Source: JAMQPK01 sp963761975
GTDB lineage: Bacteria; Acidobacteriota; Vicinamibacteria; Vicinamibacterales; JAMQPK01
Assembly: GCA_963761975.1 (NCBI GenBank)
Contig: CAVXIR010000004.1
Location: forward strand, 1,798,001-1,862,000
Length of the DNA stretch: 64,000 bases
Direction: 5' to 3'
Under the pieces are notes generated by a model, which saw nothing but the letters and a program-made list of their open reading frames with translations, was not told the origin of the DNA and did not search any database. Shown piece after piece: positions 1 through 9,277 of this stretch. Within the stretch, counting starts at the first letter, position 1, and the number at the start of each line of letters is the position of its first letter. The position numbers and the translations under genes were made by a program.

Positions 1-345
1 CACCCAATGGCTCACCACCAGCACGAGCACGACGAGGAAGGCGCGACCGCTGTCGGGCGGCCTGTCCGCCGAAGCCTCGGCGGAGGCGGAACGCCGGCAC
101 ATCCAACCGGCAAGCGTCCCCCACAGAATGAGTGCGACCAGTGAATGGGAATACGGGTAGCTGATGAACTCGAGAGGCGTCGAGGGCGTGATCCCCGGCA
201 CGATGCGAACGTGCTCGATGCCGAAGGCGACGAGCACCGGCCAGAGCAGATCGGCGAAGAGTGCGGCGCCGAAGAGCACACCGAGCGACAATTGCGGCAC
301 CCATCGCTTCGCCGCATAGCCGAGGGCAAAGTGCCCGATAAACAT
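1..345 (-). CDS. Membrane protein with PYSHS motif, C-terminus cut by window edge
   Basis: 115 codons read from an ATG at 343-345 to the left edge without a stop. The start reads MFIGHFALGYAAKR. It is followed by a hydrophobic stretch (about residues 19-42, with the acidic ALFADLLWP), the motif YPYSHSLVAL near residue 65, and two more hydrophobic segments. This matches a family of small integral membrane proteins, usually annotated as hypothetical, permease or DUF457-like, found next to housekeeping genes in Acidobacteria. The function is not established; the conserved His and Asp residues resemble the membrane-bound metal-dependent hydrolase (YdjM/DUF457) group. A palindromic insert at 61-95 lies in frame and encodes a low-complexity RRSASAEASADRP piece between two membrane segments. 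Confidence is good for coding, modest for family. Confidence 0.72.
   Translation of the reverse strand, partial: MFIGHFALGYAAKRWVPQLSLGVLFGAALFADLLWPVLVAFGIEHVRIVPGITPSTPLEFISYPYSHSLVALILWGTLAGWMCRRSASAEASADRPPDSGRAFLVVLVLVVSHWV
61..95. repeat. In-frame palindromic insert E1
   Basis: A 35-bp GC-rich palindrome starts CCTGTCC and ends AACGCC, with gccgaagcctcggc as its core. It interrupts the membrane-protein gene without breaking the frame. The 38-bp insert at 22803-22840 has the same ends in another gene. Confidence 0.6.
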
Positions 346-395
346 GTGCCTGAGTGATAGGTGATCGCACGACCACCTATCACCCGCGTGGGCGA

Positions 396-677
396 TTACT
401 TCAGGTGCTTGCTGACCAGCTTGGTCATTTCGAACATGCTGACGGTCTTCTTGCCGCCGAACACCGCCTTCAGCTTGTCGTCAGCGTTGATGTTGCGCTT
501 GTTCTTCGAATCCTGCAGGCCATTCTTCTTGATGTACGCCCAGAGCTTCTTGGTCACTTCCGTGCGCGGCATCGGTTTGTCGCCGATCACGGCACCGAGA
601 TCCTTGCTTGGATTCATGGGCTTCATGAAAGCGGCGTTCGCTTTCCGGGCGGTTTTCTTCTTCGCTGTCTTGGCCAT
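396..677 (-). CDS. SWIB/MDM2 domain protein
   Basis: A 93-residue protein with a Lys/Ala-rich N-terminus (MAKTAKKKTARKA) followed by a complete SWIB fold. Visible family features are LGAVIGDKPMPRTEVTKKLW, the central WAYIKKNGLQD and the C-terminal MFEMTKLVSKHLK. SWIB domains are best known in eukaryotic SWI/SNF (BAF60b) complexes and chlamydial DNA-binding proteins. Bacterial stand-alone versions are common in Acidobacteria and Bacteroidetes and are presumed DNA-binding, without a defined target. The ATG at 675-677 is preferred over the TTG directly upstream because a GAGGAG ribosome-binding site sits 7 nt before it. It stands alone, convergent with no partner. A GTCGCGGGGCCCC block at 698-710, about 20 nt before the start, resembles the 87-bp repeat at 21979. 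Confidence 0.9.
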   Translation of the reverse strand: MAKTAKKKTARKANAAFMKPMNPSKDLGAVIGDKPMPRTEVTKKLWAYIKKNGLQDSKNKRNINADDKLKAVFGGKKTVSMFEMTKLVSKHLK

Positions 678-877
678 CAAATCTCCTCGCTTGATTTGTC
701 GCGGGGCCCCACCACCCCCAACGACCTGTACCTCGCGGCCGCTGGCCGCTCGGCGTTATTGCGGCGGTCTCACCTAGCGTTACGCCATTTCCAACTATAT
801 TGCGGGGGGCCGACTCCGTCTCTTCTTACGTTTCTCACTTCTGCAACAGCGCCCATAGTGTCGCATAAAATCGAACT

Positions 878-1967
878 GTGACGCTGGGAAAGAGAACCGG
901 CTACGCCTCACTTCCCCTGCACGGCGGCAAGGCCCCTCCGTGGCTCTTCTCCCGCATGGTCCTCCTCTCCCGCGAAGTCCTCGCCCACATCGTCCAGGAG
1001 TACGGCGCACTCGAGGTACTGCGCCGCATGTCCGATCCGTTCTGGTTTCAAGCATTTGGCTGCGTGCTGGGCTTCGACTGGCACTCCAGCGGCGTGACGA
1101 CCACCGTGTGCGGCGCCGTCAAAGAGTCGCTGCGCGGGGCCGGACCGGAATGGGGGCTCTTCGCCGCAGGAGGAAAAGGTGCCGCCTCGAAGAAGAGTCC
1201 CATACAGATCGTCGATGTCTGCGACCGGCTGGGAAGCGACGCGAACGTCCTCGTGCACGCCAGCCGGACGGCCGCCAAGGTCGACAATGCGGCGGTTCAG
1301 GATGGGTATCAGCTATACCACCACGTCTTCCTCTTTACCGCATCCGGCGAATGGTCGGTCGTCCAGCAAGGCATGAACGACGCAACGTCGACGGCCAGGC
1401 GCTATCACTGGCTGTCAGAGCACGTGACGAGCTTCGTCGACGAACCGCACGACGCCGTCTGCTGCGACGTGCGCGGCGAGACGTTGAATCTCGTCGCGAG
1501 CGAAAGCCGCGATGTTCGTCGCGCGAGCGCGGAGCTCGCCGGTCTCCCTCCGGAGACGGCGCTGCGCGCCATTGAAAAGATACCCGATCTTCGACTGCCC
1601 GCACGGCACCTGCTGTTTCCGGAACTGGACGTCGACTCGCGGTACCTCGCAAAGATTCTGCTGAAGACATACGAGCGCGCGCCCGAAGATTTCGAGACGC
1701 TGCTCGGAATTGAAGGTGTCGGGCCCAGAACACTGCGCGCCCTGGCGCTGGCGTCTGAGCTGATCTACGGCACCCGCGCGAGCACGCGCGATCCCGCGCG
1801 TTTCGCCTTCGCGCATGGCGGCAAAGACGGCATTCCCTTCCCGGTCGATCGCCCGACCTACGACCGGACGATCGATGTGCTCAGACGGGCCGTCGATCGC
1901 GCGCGTGTCGATCGTTCCGAGCGCGTTCGCGCGCTCAAGAGGCTGGCGGCGTTTCGATGGTTCGTAA
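878..1967 (+). CDS. DUF763 domain-containing protein
   Basis: About 360 residues from a GTG start (MTLGKRTGYASLPLHGGKAP), the hallmark opening of DUF763 proteins. Other conserved segments are SREVLAHIVQEYG, WFQAFGCVLGFDWHSSG, GMND...RRYHW near residues 165-180 and the helix-hairpin-helix-like LLGIEGVGPRTLRALAL near residue 275. The family is widespread in archaea and bacteria and has no assigned biochemistry; the HhH-like GVGPRT segment suggests nucleic-acid contact. As read, the frame runs on to 2134. Dropping one T from the TTT near 1950 gives a natural stop at 1965-1967 that overlaps the start of the AlkD-like gene, so I take 1967 as the real end. The overlap suggests translational coupling with the DNA-repair gene. 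Confidence 0.85.
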
Positions 1968-2655
1968 GGTCCGGCGAGACCTTCACAACGTCGCGAGCGC
2001 TGACCGGGCGCAGATCAGTAAGTGGTTCTTCAAGACGGGCCCCGGCGAATACGGCGAAGGGGATTGGTTTCCTCGGCGTCACGGTTCCTCAACTACGCGC
2101 GATCGCGCGCAGCCTATCACGAATCTTCCGCTGAAAGGGGTCGCCATCTTCTCACATCGCGATGGCACGAGGAACGGCTTCTTGCGCTCCTCATTCTCGT
2201 CCGCCAATACGCTCGCGGAGACGAGCGGACGCGCCGCCTGACTTATCAGATGTACCTGCGGCACACACGCTGGATCAACAACTGGGATCTGGTCGACTCG
2301 TCGGCCGCTCAAATCGTCGGCGCGCAGCTCGAGCACGGCAATCGTTCAATCCTCCGCCGCCTGGCGCGATCCCGCTCGGTGTGGGAACGGCGAATTGCGA
2401 TGATCGCGACCTGCCACTACATCAGGAAAGGCGATTTCACCGACGCGCTTGCGATCGCCGGGCTGCTGCGTTGGCGATGAGCACGATCTGATTCACAAGG
2501 CCGTCGGCTGGATGTTGAGAGAAATCGGCAACCGCGATCGCGCCGCCGAAGAGCGTTTCCTTCGCCTGCACGCACCGACCATGCCGCGGACGATGTTGCG
2601 GTATGCCGTTGAGAAGTTTCCGGAGCGCCTGCGCCGGCAATACCTGAATAGGTAA
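1957..2655 (+). CDS. DNA alkylation repair protein, AlkD-like (frameshifted)
   Basis: An AlkD/HEAT-repeat glycosylase family protein spread over several reading frames. Recognisable pieces in order are FFKTGPGEYGEGD, FLGVTVPQLRAIAR, SRWHEERLLALLILVRQY, RWINNWDLVDSSAAQIVG, SVWERRIAMIATCHYIRKG, GDEHDLIHKAVGWMLRE and MPRTMLRYAVEKFPE. Together they give about 230 residues, normal for the family, which excises N3- and N7-alkylated purines without base flipping. Three single-base insertions (near 2051, 2110 and 2473) restore one continuous frame; no deletion or internal stop is needed otherwise. I therefore think the gene is intact in the organism. It starts with an ATG at 1957 inside the 3' end of the DUF763 gene, and its stop at 2653-2655 touches the array at 2657. 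Confidence 0.8.
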
Positions 2656-2656
2656 C

Positions 2657-2828
2657 GGTTCGTGGGTTCGTCAGGTTCGTGGAGTTCGTAAGGTTCGTTA
2701 GGTTCGTAGGTTCGTCCAGACACTTTTGCGCGCCGCACTCGAACCCGACGAACCTTACGAACCACACGAACCTTACGAACTCCACGAACCTTTGCGAACT
2801 CCACGAACCCGACGAACTCCACGAACCC
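2657..2828. repeat. Array A1: inverted GGTTCGT / ACGAACC arms
   Basis: The left arm (2657-2716) has seven GGTTCGT-type units at 8-10 nt spacing. After a 21-nt spacer, the right arm (2738-2828) carries about nine ACGAACC units in the opposite sense. The array fills the gap between the AlkD-like stop (2655) and the convergent RidA stop (2829) exactly. A transcript from either side would fold into a long imperfect hairpin. Confidence 0.85.
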
Positions 2829-3221
2829 CTATTGTTCGACGTATGCCTCCGCCTCGATTTCGATGAGCATCTGCCGGTCGATCAGCCGGGGCACTTCGAC
2901 CATGGCGGTCGCAGGGCGCGTTTCGAGGAAATACTCACCATGCGCCCGGCCGACTTTCTCCCAATTTGCGGCGATGTCGACCACATACATGCGCGTACGG
3001 ACCACGTCCTTCATGGACGCACCCGCCCGCGTGAGCGCCGATTCGATGTTCTTGAGCGTCTGGATCGTCTGTTGATAGGGATCGTCAGGACCGACGATCT
3101 CGCCGTTCGCGCCCGTGGCCGTCGTGCCCGACACCCACACCTGACTGCCGATGCGCACTGCACGCGAGTAGCCGATGATCGGTTCCCATTTGCTGCCGGT
3201 AGAAATCAGTTGTCTCGCCAT
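2829..3221 (-). CDS. RidA family protein
   Basis: 130 residues, full length for the YjgF/YER057c/UK114 family. Visible features are WEPIIGYSRAVRIGSQVWVSGTTA near the N-terminus, QTIQTLKNIESAL, the conserved VVRTRMYVVDI segment carrying the active-site Arg, and the C-terminal LIEIEAEAYVEQ with the conserved Glu. RidA proteins hydrolyse reactive enamine/imine intermediates such as 2-aminoacrylate; this one belongs to the broad Rid group and its substrate cannot be told from sequence. It is an isolated minus-strand gene. The stop abuts array A1, and array A2 lies about 40 nt upstream of the start. Confidence 0.93.
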   Translation of the reverse strand: MARQLISTGSKWEPIIGYSRAVRIGSQVWVSGTTATGANGEIVGPDDPYQQTIQTLKNIESALTRAGASMKDVVRTRMYVVDIAANWEKVGRAHGEYFLETRPATAMVEVPRLIDRQMLIEIEAEAYVEQ

Positions 3222-3261
3222 GCGGGAATCTTATAGCCGAACAGGGTTTCATGACGGCCAT

Positions 3262-3344
3262 GTCTCAACGCCAAGGCGCAAAGCCGCAAAGTGCTTTGGA
3301 TTTCGACCCCAAAGCCTTCGCGTCTTGGCGTCTCTGCGTTGTGA
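3262..3344. repeat. Array A2: inverted CGCAAAG-type arms
   Basis: The left arm (3265-3290) reads CTCAACGCCAAGGCGCAAAG and the opposed right arm (3312-3344) carries CTTCGCGTCTTGGCGTCTCTG, with a 20-nt spacer. The unit is the same as in array A12 (36204-36282), 33 kb away. Confidence 0.75.
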
Positions 3345-3379
3345 CGACGAAGAGGTGGCGCGGGCGTGACTGCGAAAAT

Positions 3380-3898
3380 CTAGCGAAAGTGGTAAATCAG
3401 CGCCACGGTCGGCCGCACGATCATCGTCGCGCCGCCGCCGTTACCGCGCAGGTCGACGGACATACGGCGAAGCGGCGGCGCACGGGAAATTGCGCGCCGA
3501 CGCCCACCTGCACTTGCAGCTCACCGGCATCCGCGCTCAGCAACGTGAGACCACCGAGCATGTATGGCTGCAACCCACCGGCCGTCAGCAACCGCACGAC
3601 ACTCAAACTGTAAAGCGTTTCGCGGTGCCGCGGGGCGCCGCCGGATTCGACGCCCGCATCCAGGTCTCGAACTCCAGCGCCCAGGTCTGCGACAGAAATG
3701 CGCCAACCGAGCCGCCAGCGCCGGGCTCGGGCTTGCGGTCGCGAACCCGGTAGCGTGTTTCCAACCAGATTGGCCCCGGCGCGCAGCGCCACGAATCGCG
3801 TCCCCGGCGCCATGCTGCCTGTGCGCAGCATCGCAGATTTGCTGCGGCGCGCAGAAGCGATCAGAATAGATGATGACGTTTCGCACCATCGCCAACCA
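3380..3898 (-). CDS. Outer-membrane beta-barrel protein (frameshifted)
   Basis: Minus-strand reading gives barrel-like segments in different frames: MAPGTRFVALRAGANLVG, GGSVGAFLSQTWALEFETWM, YSLSVVRLLTAGGLQPYMLG, VGVGAQFPVRRRFAV, and a C-terminus VRPTVALIYHFR ending at a TAG (3380-3382). Alternating hydrophobic and polar strands and the short aromatic C-terminus fit small porin/OmpW-like barrels. Several indels separate the pieces, so the gene is broken as sequenced. The N-terminus and signal peptide could not be placed, and 3898 is only the likeliest upper limit. No partner gene is obvious. Confidence 0.42.
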
Positions 3899-3919
3899 TA
3901 ATAAGCTTTTGGGACTTCC

Positions 3920-3967
3920 AGAAAGTAAAAAGTAGAAAGTAAGAAGTAAGAAGTAAACGGTAAAAAC
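3920..3967. repeat. Array A3: AGTAAGA units, one arm
   Basis: About six degenerate AGTAAGA/AGTAGAA units run from GAAAGTAAAAAGTAG to AAGTAAACGG, just upstream of the dehydrogenase start at 3978. There is no opposed arm. Confidence 0.65.
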
Positions 3968-3977
3968 AGAGCGCTAT

Positions 3978-5786
3978 ATGACACGTACCACGAATACTCA
4001 TATCGGCGGCACTGGTGGCGGCTGCATGTTTCGTGAGCCTTCAGCGGTGGACTCGCGGCCCAGGTGCAGCGGCAGGTTCGCAATATCGGCATTGGCGAAT
4101 CGCACAGTACCGTCCCGTCACCGACGCGATGCTCGAGAAGCCCGATCCCGGCGAGTGGATCAACTGGCGCCGCACCTACGACGGCACCGGCTACAGTCCG
4201 CTGAAGCAGATCAACAAGAACAACGTCGGCCAGTTGAAGCTCGCCTGGTCGTGGGGCATGCCGGCCGGGCGAGCATCAGCCGACACCGCTCGTGCACGAC
4301 GGCGTGATGTTCCTGCCGACGCCCGGCGGCGGCGCCCAGGCGATCGATGCCACCAACGGCGATTTCCTGTGGGAGTTCCGTGCGCCGGCAGCCGGCCGAG
4401 GGCAACGGCAACGTGCGCAACACGCCGACGCGCAACATCGCGATCTACGGCGACAAGATTTACGTGACGACCGGCGACGCGCGGCTCATCGCGCTCAACG
4501 CGCGCAACGGCGAGCGTGGTGTGGGACACGCAGGTGATCGATCCGAAGCTGGGTTACACGTACACGGCGGGTGCGCTCGCCGTTAAAGGCGTGATCATTA
4601 CGTCGCGTCACCGGATGCCAGCGATTCAAGAACGACGTCTGTTACATCCTCGGGCACGACGCGCAAACCGGCAAAGAGCTGTGGCGCACGTCGACCATCG
4701 CGCGTCCTGGCGAGCCTGGCGGCGAGACCTGGGACAATCAGCCGCTGATGTTCCGTGCGGGCGGCGACGCGCTGGATTACCGGTAGCTACGATCCGGCGC
4801 ACCAACCTGGTCTACTGGGGCACGGCGCAGGCCAAGCCGTGGGCGCAGTTCCAGCGCGGCACGGCCGGCGACGCACTTTACACCAACAGCACGCTCGCGC
4901 TCGATCCGAGGACCGGCAAGATGATGTGGTACTTCCAGCACCTTCCCGGCGAAACACACGACATGGATGAAGTCTTCGAACGCGTGCTCGTGGACGTCAA
5001 CGGCCGCTCGTCGGTGTTCTCGATGGGCAAGCTGGCGATCCTCTGGGAACTCGATCGCAAGACCGGCAAATTCGTCGCCGCGCACGATCCCGGATACCAG
5101 ACGCTCATCGACGTCGATCCGAAGACCGGCCGCGCCGCGTACCGCGCCAACACGATCCCGAAGGAAGGCGTGGAATTCCGCTTCTGCCCGAGCACCGGCG
5201 GGCTTCAAGAGCCTGCGCGCGATGGCGTATCACCCGGCGACGCGCGCGTTCTACATCCCGCTGAATCTGACATGCGAAGACGGCACGTTCGGTCCGGTCA
5301 AGCTGGTAGAAGGCGGCGGCGGCATCGGGGCCGGTGCGGCGCATCAACCTGATGCATCCGGAAAGCCCCGACGGGCTTGGCGAATTGCTCGCCATGGACG
5401 TCAACGGGAAGATCCTCTGGCGCCATCGCACGCGCACGCCGCCGAATACGGCAGCGCTGACGATGGGCGACGGTCTGGTGCTCGAGGGACACTGGGATCG
5501 CTATTTCCGCATCTACGACGCCGCGACCGGAAAGATTCTCTACACGAGCCCGCGCATGCCGACGCTGGTGCAGGGATTCCCGATCACCTACGCGGTGAAC
5601 GGCAAGCAGTACATCGCCGTGCCGGTGGGCACGGGCGGAGGAGCGTGGGCGAGCGCCATCGTGACCGATACGATCCCCGAAGCGCGCATCCCGCAGGCCA
5701 CAAATTCGATGTTCGTTTTCGCGCTTCCATGCATTGCCATCTGCGAATCGCAAATTGCCCGACATTTCCTCCCGTCTTTTCCTTAG
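3978..5786 (+). CDS. PQQ-dependent quinoprotein alcohol dehydrogenase-like protein (frameshifted)
   Basis: About 590 residues once frames are joined. A signal peptide (ILISAALVAAACF) is followed by GEWINWRRTYDGTGYSPLKQ, QLKLAWSWGMPAG, FLPTPGGGAQAIDATNG, NIAIYGDKIYVTTGDARL, VWDTQVIDPKLGYTYT, CQRFKNDVCYILGHDAQTG, LVYWGTAQAKPWAQFQRG, GKMMWYFQHLPGETHDMDE, LAMDVNGKILWRHRTRTPPN and TYAVNGKQYIAVPVGTGGG. This is the eight-bladed quinoprotein propeller, expected in the periplasm, passing electrons to a cytochrome c. At least eight single-base insertions (for example near 4268, 4511, 4600, 4772, 4797 and 5201) explain all the breaks. It stands upstream of a TonB receptor on the same strand, without a cytochrome neighbour. 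The substrate is unknown. Confidence 0.78.
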
Positions 5787-6002
5787 TTTGAGTTCCAGCT
5801 TCTTGGATTAAATCCGGAAACTTGGTTTCAGTTCGCGCAACGCGCCGAGATCGTCTGGAATCCCCTTGAAGTTGCAATCTAGTCTCAGCGGCATGATTTA
5901 CCGATCGAATCCACAATCGATTTATCTCGGGCAGCGGTTCTTAACCGGCGGCGTACCCATGGGTCTCGACGTTCAACCTCGGAGTTCGCTGAGGAGGGGC
6001 AG

Positions 6003-9000
6003 ATGCGAAGACTGGTTCTGGGGCTATTCTCTGCTTGTTGCTGTGCGCGGCCGCGCCAGCACTCGCCCAGCAGGGAACAGCGCAAATCGGCGGCAAAATC
6101 ACCGACGCGCAAGGCGGCGCGCTGCCAGGCGTCACCATCGTCATCACGAACGAAGACACGGGCGTCGTGCGCGAAATCACCAGCACCGCCGAAGGCAGCT
6201 ATTTCGCCTCGCAGATGGTGCCGGGCCGCTATCGCATTTCCGCGAAACTCGAAGGCTTCAAGGCGCTCGATCGACGCGGCATCACGCTCACGGTCGGTCA
6301 GACCACGACGCTCGACCTGCCGATGGAAGTCGGCGGACTCGCCGAGACGCTCACCGTCACCGGCGAAGCGCCGCTGGTCGACGTGACGACCGCGGCAGTC
6401 GGCGGTCACATCTCGGCGGACCGAGCTGAACGAGCTGCCATCGGCCAGCCGCAACTACATGGCCTTTGTCGGGCAACGTGCCCGGCACGGTGTTCATCCC
6501 CAGCGCCGAGTTCCTGAACGACAGCTTCCAGGCCAACGGTCAGCCGACCGCGGCCAACAACATCGTGTTCGACGGCGCGAACAACACCGACGAGCAGCGC
6601 GGATCGAACGTCGGCGGCCAGACCCGCGCGTCGAACGAATCGATTCAGGAAGTGCAGATTCTCACCAACCAGTTCGACGCAGAGTGGGGACGCGCGTCCG
6701 GCGCGGTCATCAACGCGGTCACCAAGTCGGGCACGAATCAGTTCACCGGGCTCCGCCTTCAATTTCTATACGAGCAAGGCGATGACCAACCGGGACTTCT
6801 TCGCGAAGGCCATCGGCGCGCCGAAGCCGGACGTCGGCAAGAAAGAGTGGGGCGGCACCATCGGCGGTCCGATCGTCCGGAACAAACTGCACTTCTTCGG
6901 GAGCCTCGAGCGGCTCTACATCAATCGCAATTTCAGCAACACCTTCCAGGCCCGCCCGTCGCTCAACTTCGCGACGGCGAGCGAAGAATCGGCGTGGAAC
7001 ACGCTGTGGCGCCTCGACCATCAGCTGAGCGCGAAGCACACGTGGGCGTTCCGCTGGCTGCGCGAGAGCGCGCCGCAGTTCAACCGGCTCGACGGCACCC
7101 AGGAGACGTTGACGAGCTACGGTGACGAGACCGACCTGGATCAGACGCTCGTCGGCACGCTGACGTCGGTGCTGTCGGACACGAAGGTCAACACTGTGCG
7201 CTACGGTCTCGTGCTCGAAGACACCGTGCACGCCAATCCGGCGTGGCGAGCGCTGAAGCCCGAATACGCGCGATGCGTGCCGTGTCCGGATGGCGCGGGC
7301 GCGGACATCGTCGAATCGGCCGGCCCGATCCTCGACTACGACACGTTCGACATCCAGTCGAACGGCACGATGGACTACTCCATCCAGAGAGGCCATTCGA
7401 TCGACAACACGTTCTCCTGGTTCATCCCCGAAGCGAAGGGGCGTCACGACCTGAAGTTCGGCGCGCGCTACTCGCACATCTGGCTGAGCAACCCGGCGTG
7501 GGGCAACCTGCAGGGCACCTATCAGTTCCGGGGCACGGGCGACCCCGAGTTCAACGCCAACAACCCCAGAACGTTTCCCGGAGCGTTTCACCATCCGCGC
7601 TCCCGGGCGCGCTCGACTACGAGATGATCATGCACGTCGGCGAGCTGTTCGCCCAGGACAAGTGGCAGATCAAGCCGGGCCTCACGCTGAGCGCCGGCGT
7701 GCGGTACGACCTCGAAGTGTTCCCGTACGATCCGAAGCCGCTCGGCGATCCGCGGCTGACCAAGGCCCCGATCGACAAGGGCAACATCGCGCCGCGCATG
7801 GGCATCGTCTGGAACCCGGATGGCCAGAGCAAATCGGTCATTCGCGCCGGCTACGGCATGTTCTACGACAGAACGCTGCTCGGAACCGTGGACAACTTCC
7901 TGACCGACTACAAGTACTCGCCGTCGTTCACGGCGAACTTCCCCGTCGCCGGTCCGGATCTCGGTCCCCGGAACGGCACGTTCCCGACCGACCCGATGCT
8001 GCAGGTCACTCAGCTCCAGATCGCTGAGCCAGGCGCAGCGCAACATTCTCAATGCGCTGTATCCCGCCCGGATCGACGGTGCGTAACGTCGGCGGCACGG
8101 TCAGCTGGGACGATCCCGATCGCCAGCAGCCGTATTTCCATCAGGTCAGCGTCGGCTACGAGCGCGAGATCTTCCAGGGCGTGTCCGCGTCGGTCGACTA
8201 CGTGCGGATGAACGGCCGGGACATGTTCTTCAACCCGAACCTGAACATCGCGCTCGGGACGAACGACGTTCGCGACGGCCCGCGTCAGGATCCCGCGCCG
8301 GATCCGTTCGGCGTGCTGGTGCCAAGCCTCGCACCGGGAGAGGCGCGCTATACCGCCAACGACGACGGTTCGGCTCATCACCACGCAGTACGGGTACAGC
8401 GACTACGATGCGCTGAACGTGTCGGTCGAAAAGCGATACTCGCACAACTTCAGCGCTCGTGCCGCGTACTCGTTCGGCTACTCACGCGGCATCACGGCCG
8501 GCCAGGGCGACACGCCGCAGCTGCAGACGCTGGCCGATCTGCATCTCGGACGAATATGACGCGGTAGCGGGAACCGACCGCACGCACAACTTCACGCTGA
8601 GCGGGCGCGTGGAAATTCCGAAGACACGCGGCGTGACGGTCAGCGGCACGCTGCGCGCGATGACCGGCACGCCGTTCACCATTCAGGACGACACGCTCGA
8701 CTCCGATCGCAATCGCATCAACTTCGCGCCGCTGCCGGCCGGCACCTATAACCCGTTCCCGGCAGCGGAACCCTACGTGCTGCGCGATGTCGTAAGCGAA
8801 GGCGGACGGAACGGCGCACGTCGGTCCGGGCTTCATGCAGATCGACATGCGCGTCGGCTACCGCGCGAGGCTCGGCGCACGCCGCACGCTGGACATCTTC
8901 TGCGAGACGTTCAACGTCACCGATCGGGCGAACTTCACCAACCCGGACGGCAATCGTCGCCAGACTCAGTGAATTCCTGCGCCTGACCGGCTTGCAGGGC

Positions 9001-9051
9001 GGCACCGGCTTCCCGCGCCAGTCGCAGATCGGACTGCGTCTCGGGTTCTGA
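6003..9051 (+). CDS. Oar-like TonB-dependent receptor (frameshifted)
   Basis: About 1,010 residues after joining frames. A GAGGAGG ribosome-binding site precedes the ATG at 6003. The order is signal peptide, a carboxypeptidase-regulatory-like domain (IGGKITDAQGGALPGVTIVI), a plug (ANNIVFDGANNTDEQRG, VQILTNQFDAEWGRASGAVI, VTKSGTNQF), then a long barrel with KLHFFGSLERLYINRNF, LFAQDKWQIKPGLTLSAGVR, IAPRMGIVWNPDG and RAGYGMFYDRTLLG. It ends QSQIGLRLGF, with the usual terminal Phe. This is the common acidobacterial Oar/CarbopepD-TonB type, and its ligand is unknown. About twelve single-base insertions (for instance near 6421, 6471, 6750, 7602, 8364, 8556 and 8966) restore a single frame. There are no long in-frame stops other than those caused by the shifts. 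Confidence 0.83.
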
Positions 9052-9057
9052 CGCACC

Positions 9058-9185
9058 ATTCGCAGATTCGCGGATTGACAGATTCGTGGATTAAGAAGAA
9101 CGAGCCTGCCGGCTGAGAAATCGGCCGGCAGGCTTGCCCGTGCTGCCAATCTCACAATCTACCAATCTCACAATCTGCGAATTCC
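9058..9185. repeat. Array A4: AGATTCG arms around a perfect hairpin
   Basis: The left arm (9058-9096) repeats CAGATTCG/GGATTGA units and the right arm (9145-9182) repeats CAATCT in the opposite sense. Between them lies a perfect 10-bp stem, GCCTGCCGGC (9104-9113) with GCCGGCAGGC (9124-9133), not followed by a T run. It follows the TonB receptor stop at 9051. Confidence 0.75.
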
Positions 9186-9277
9186 CCACCATCTCGTCAT
9201 CGCTATAATTGGCGCCGCGACGCGTGTCGCGCCATCAATTGCCGGTCAATCGCGACCCACTCATTCGCCCATCGGTC

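Noticed and set aside
3978..9051. Programmed ribosomal frameshifting in the PQQ and TonB genes
   Set aside because: Too many shifts per gene, no consistent slippery site or downstream structure, and all are cured by removing single bases.
9104..9133. Rho-independent terminator after the TonB receptor
   Set aside because: The 10-bp stem is perfect but there is no T run after it; kept as part of array A4.
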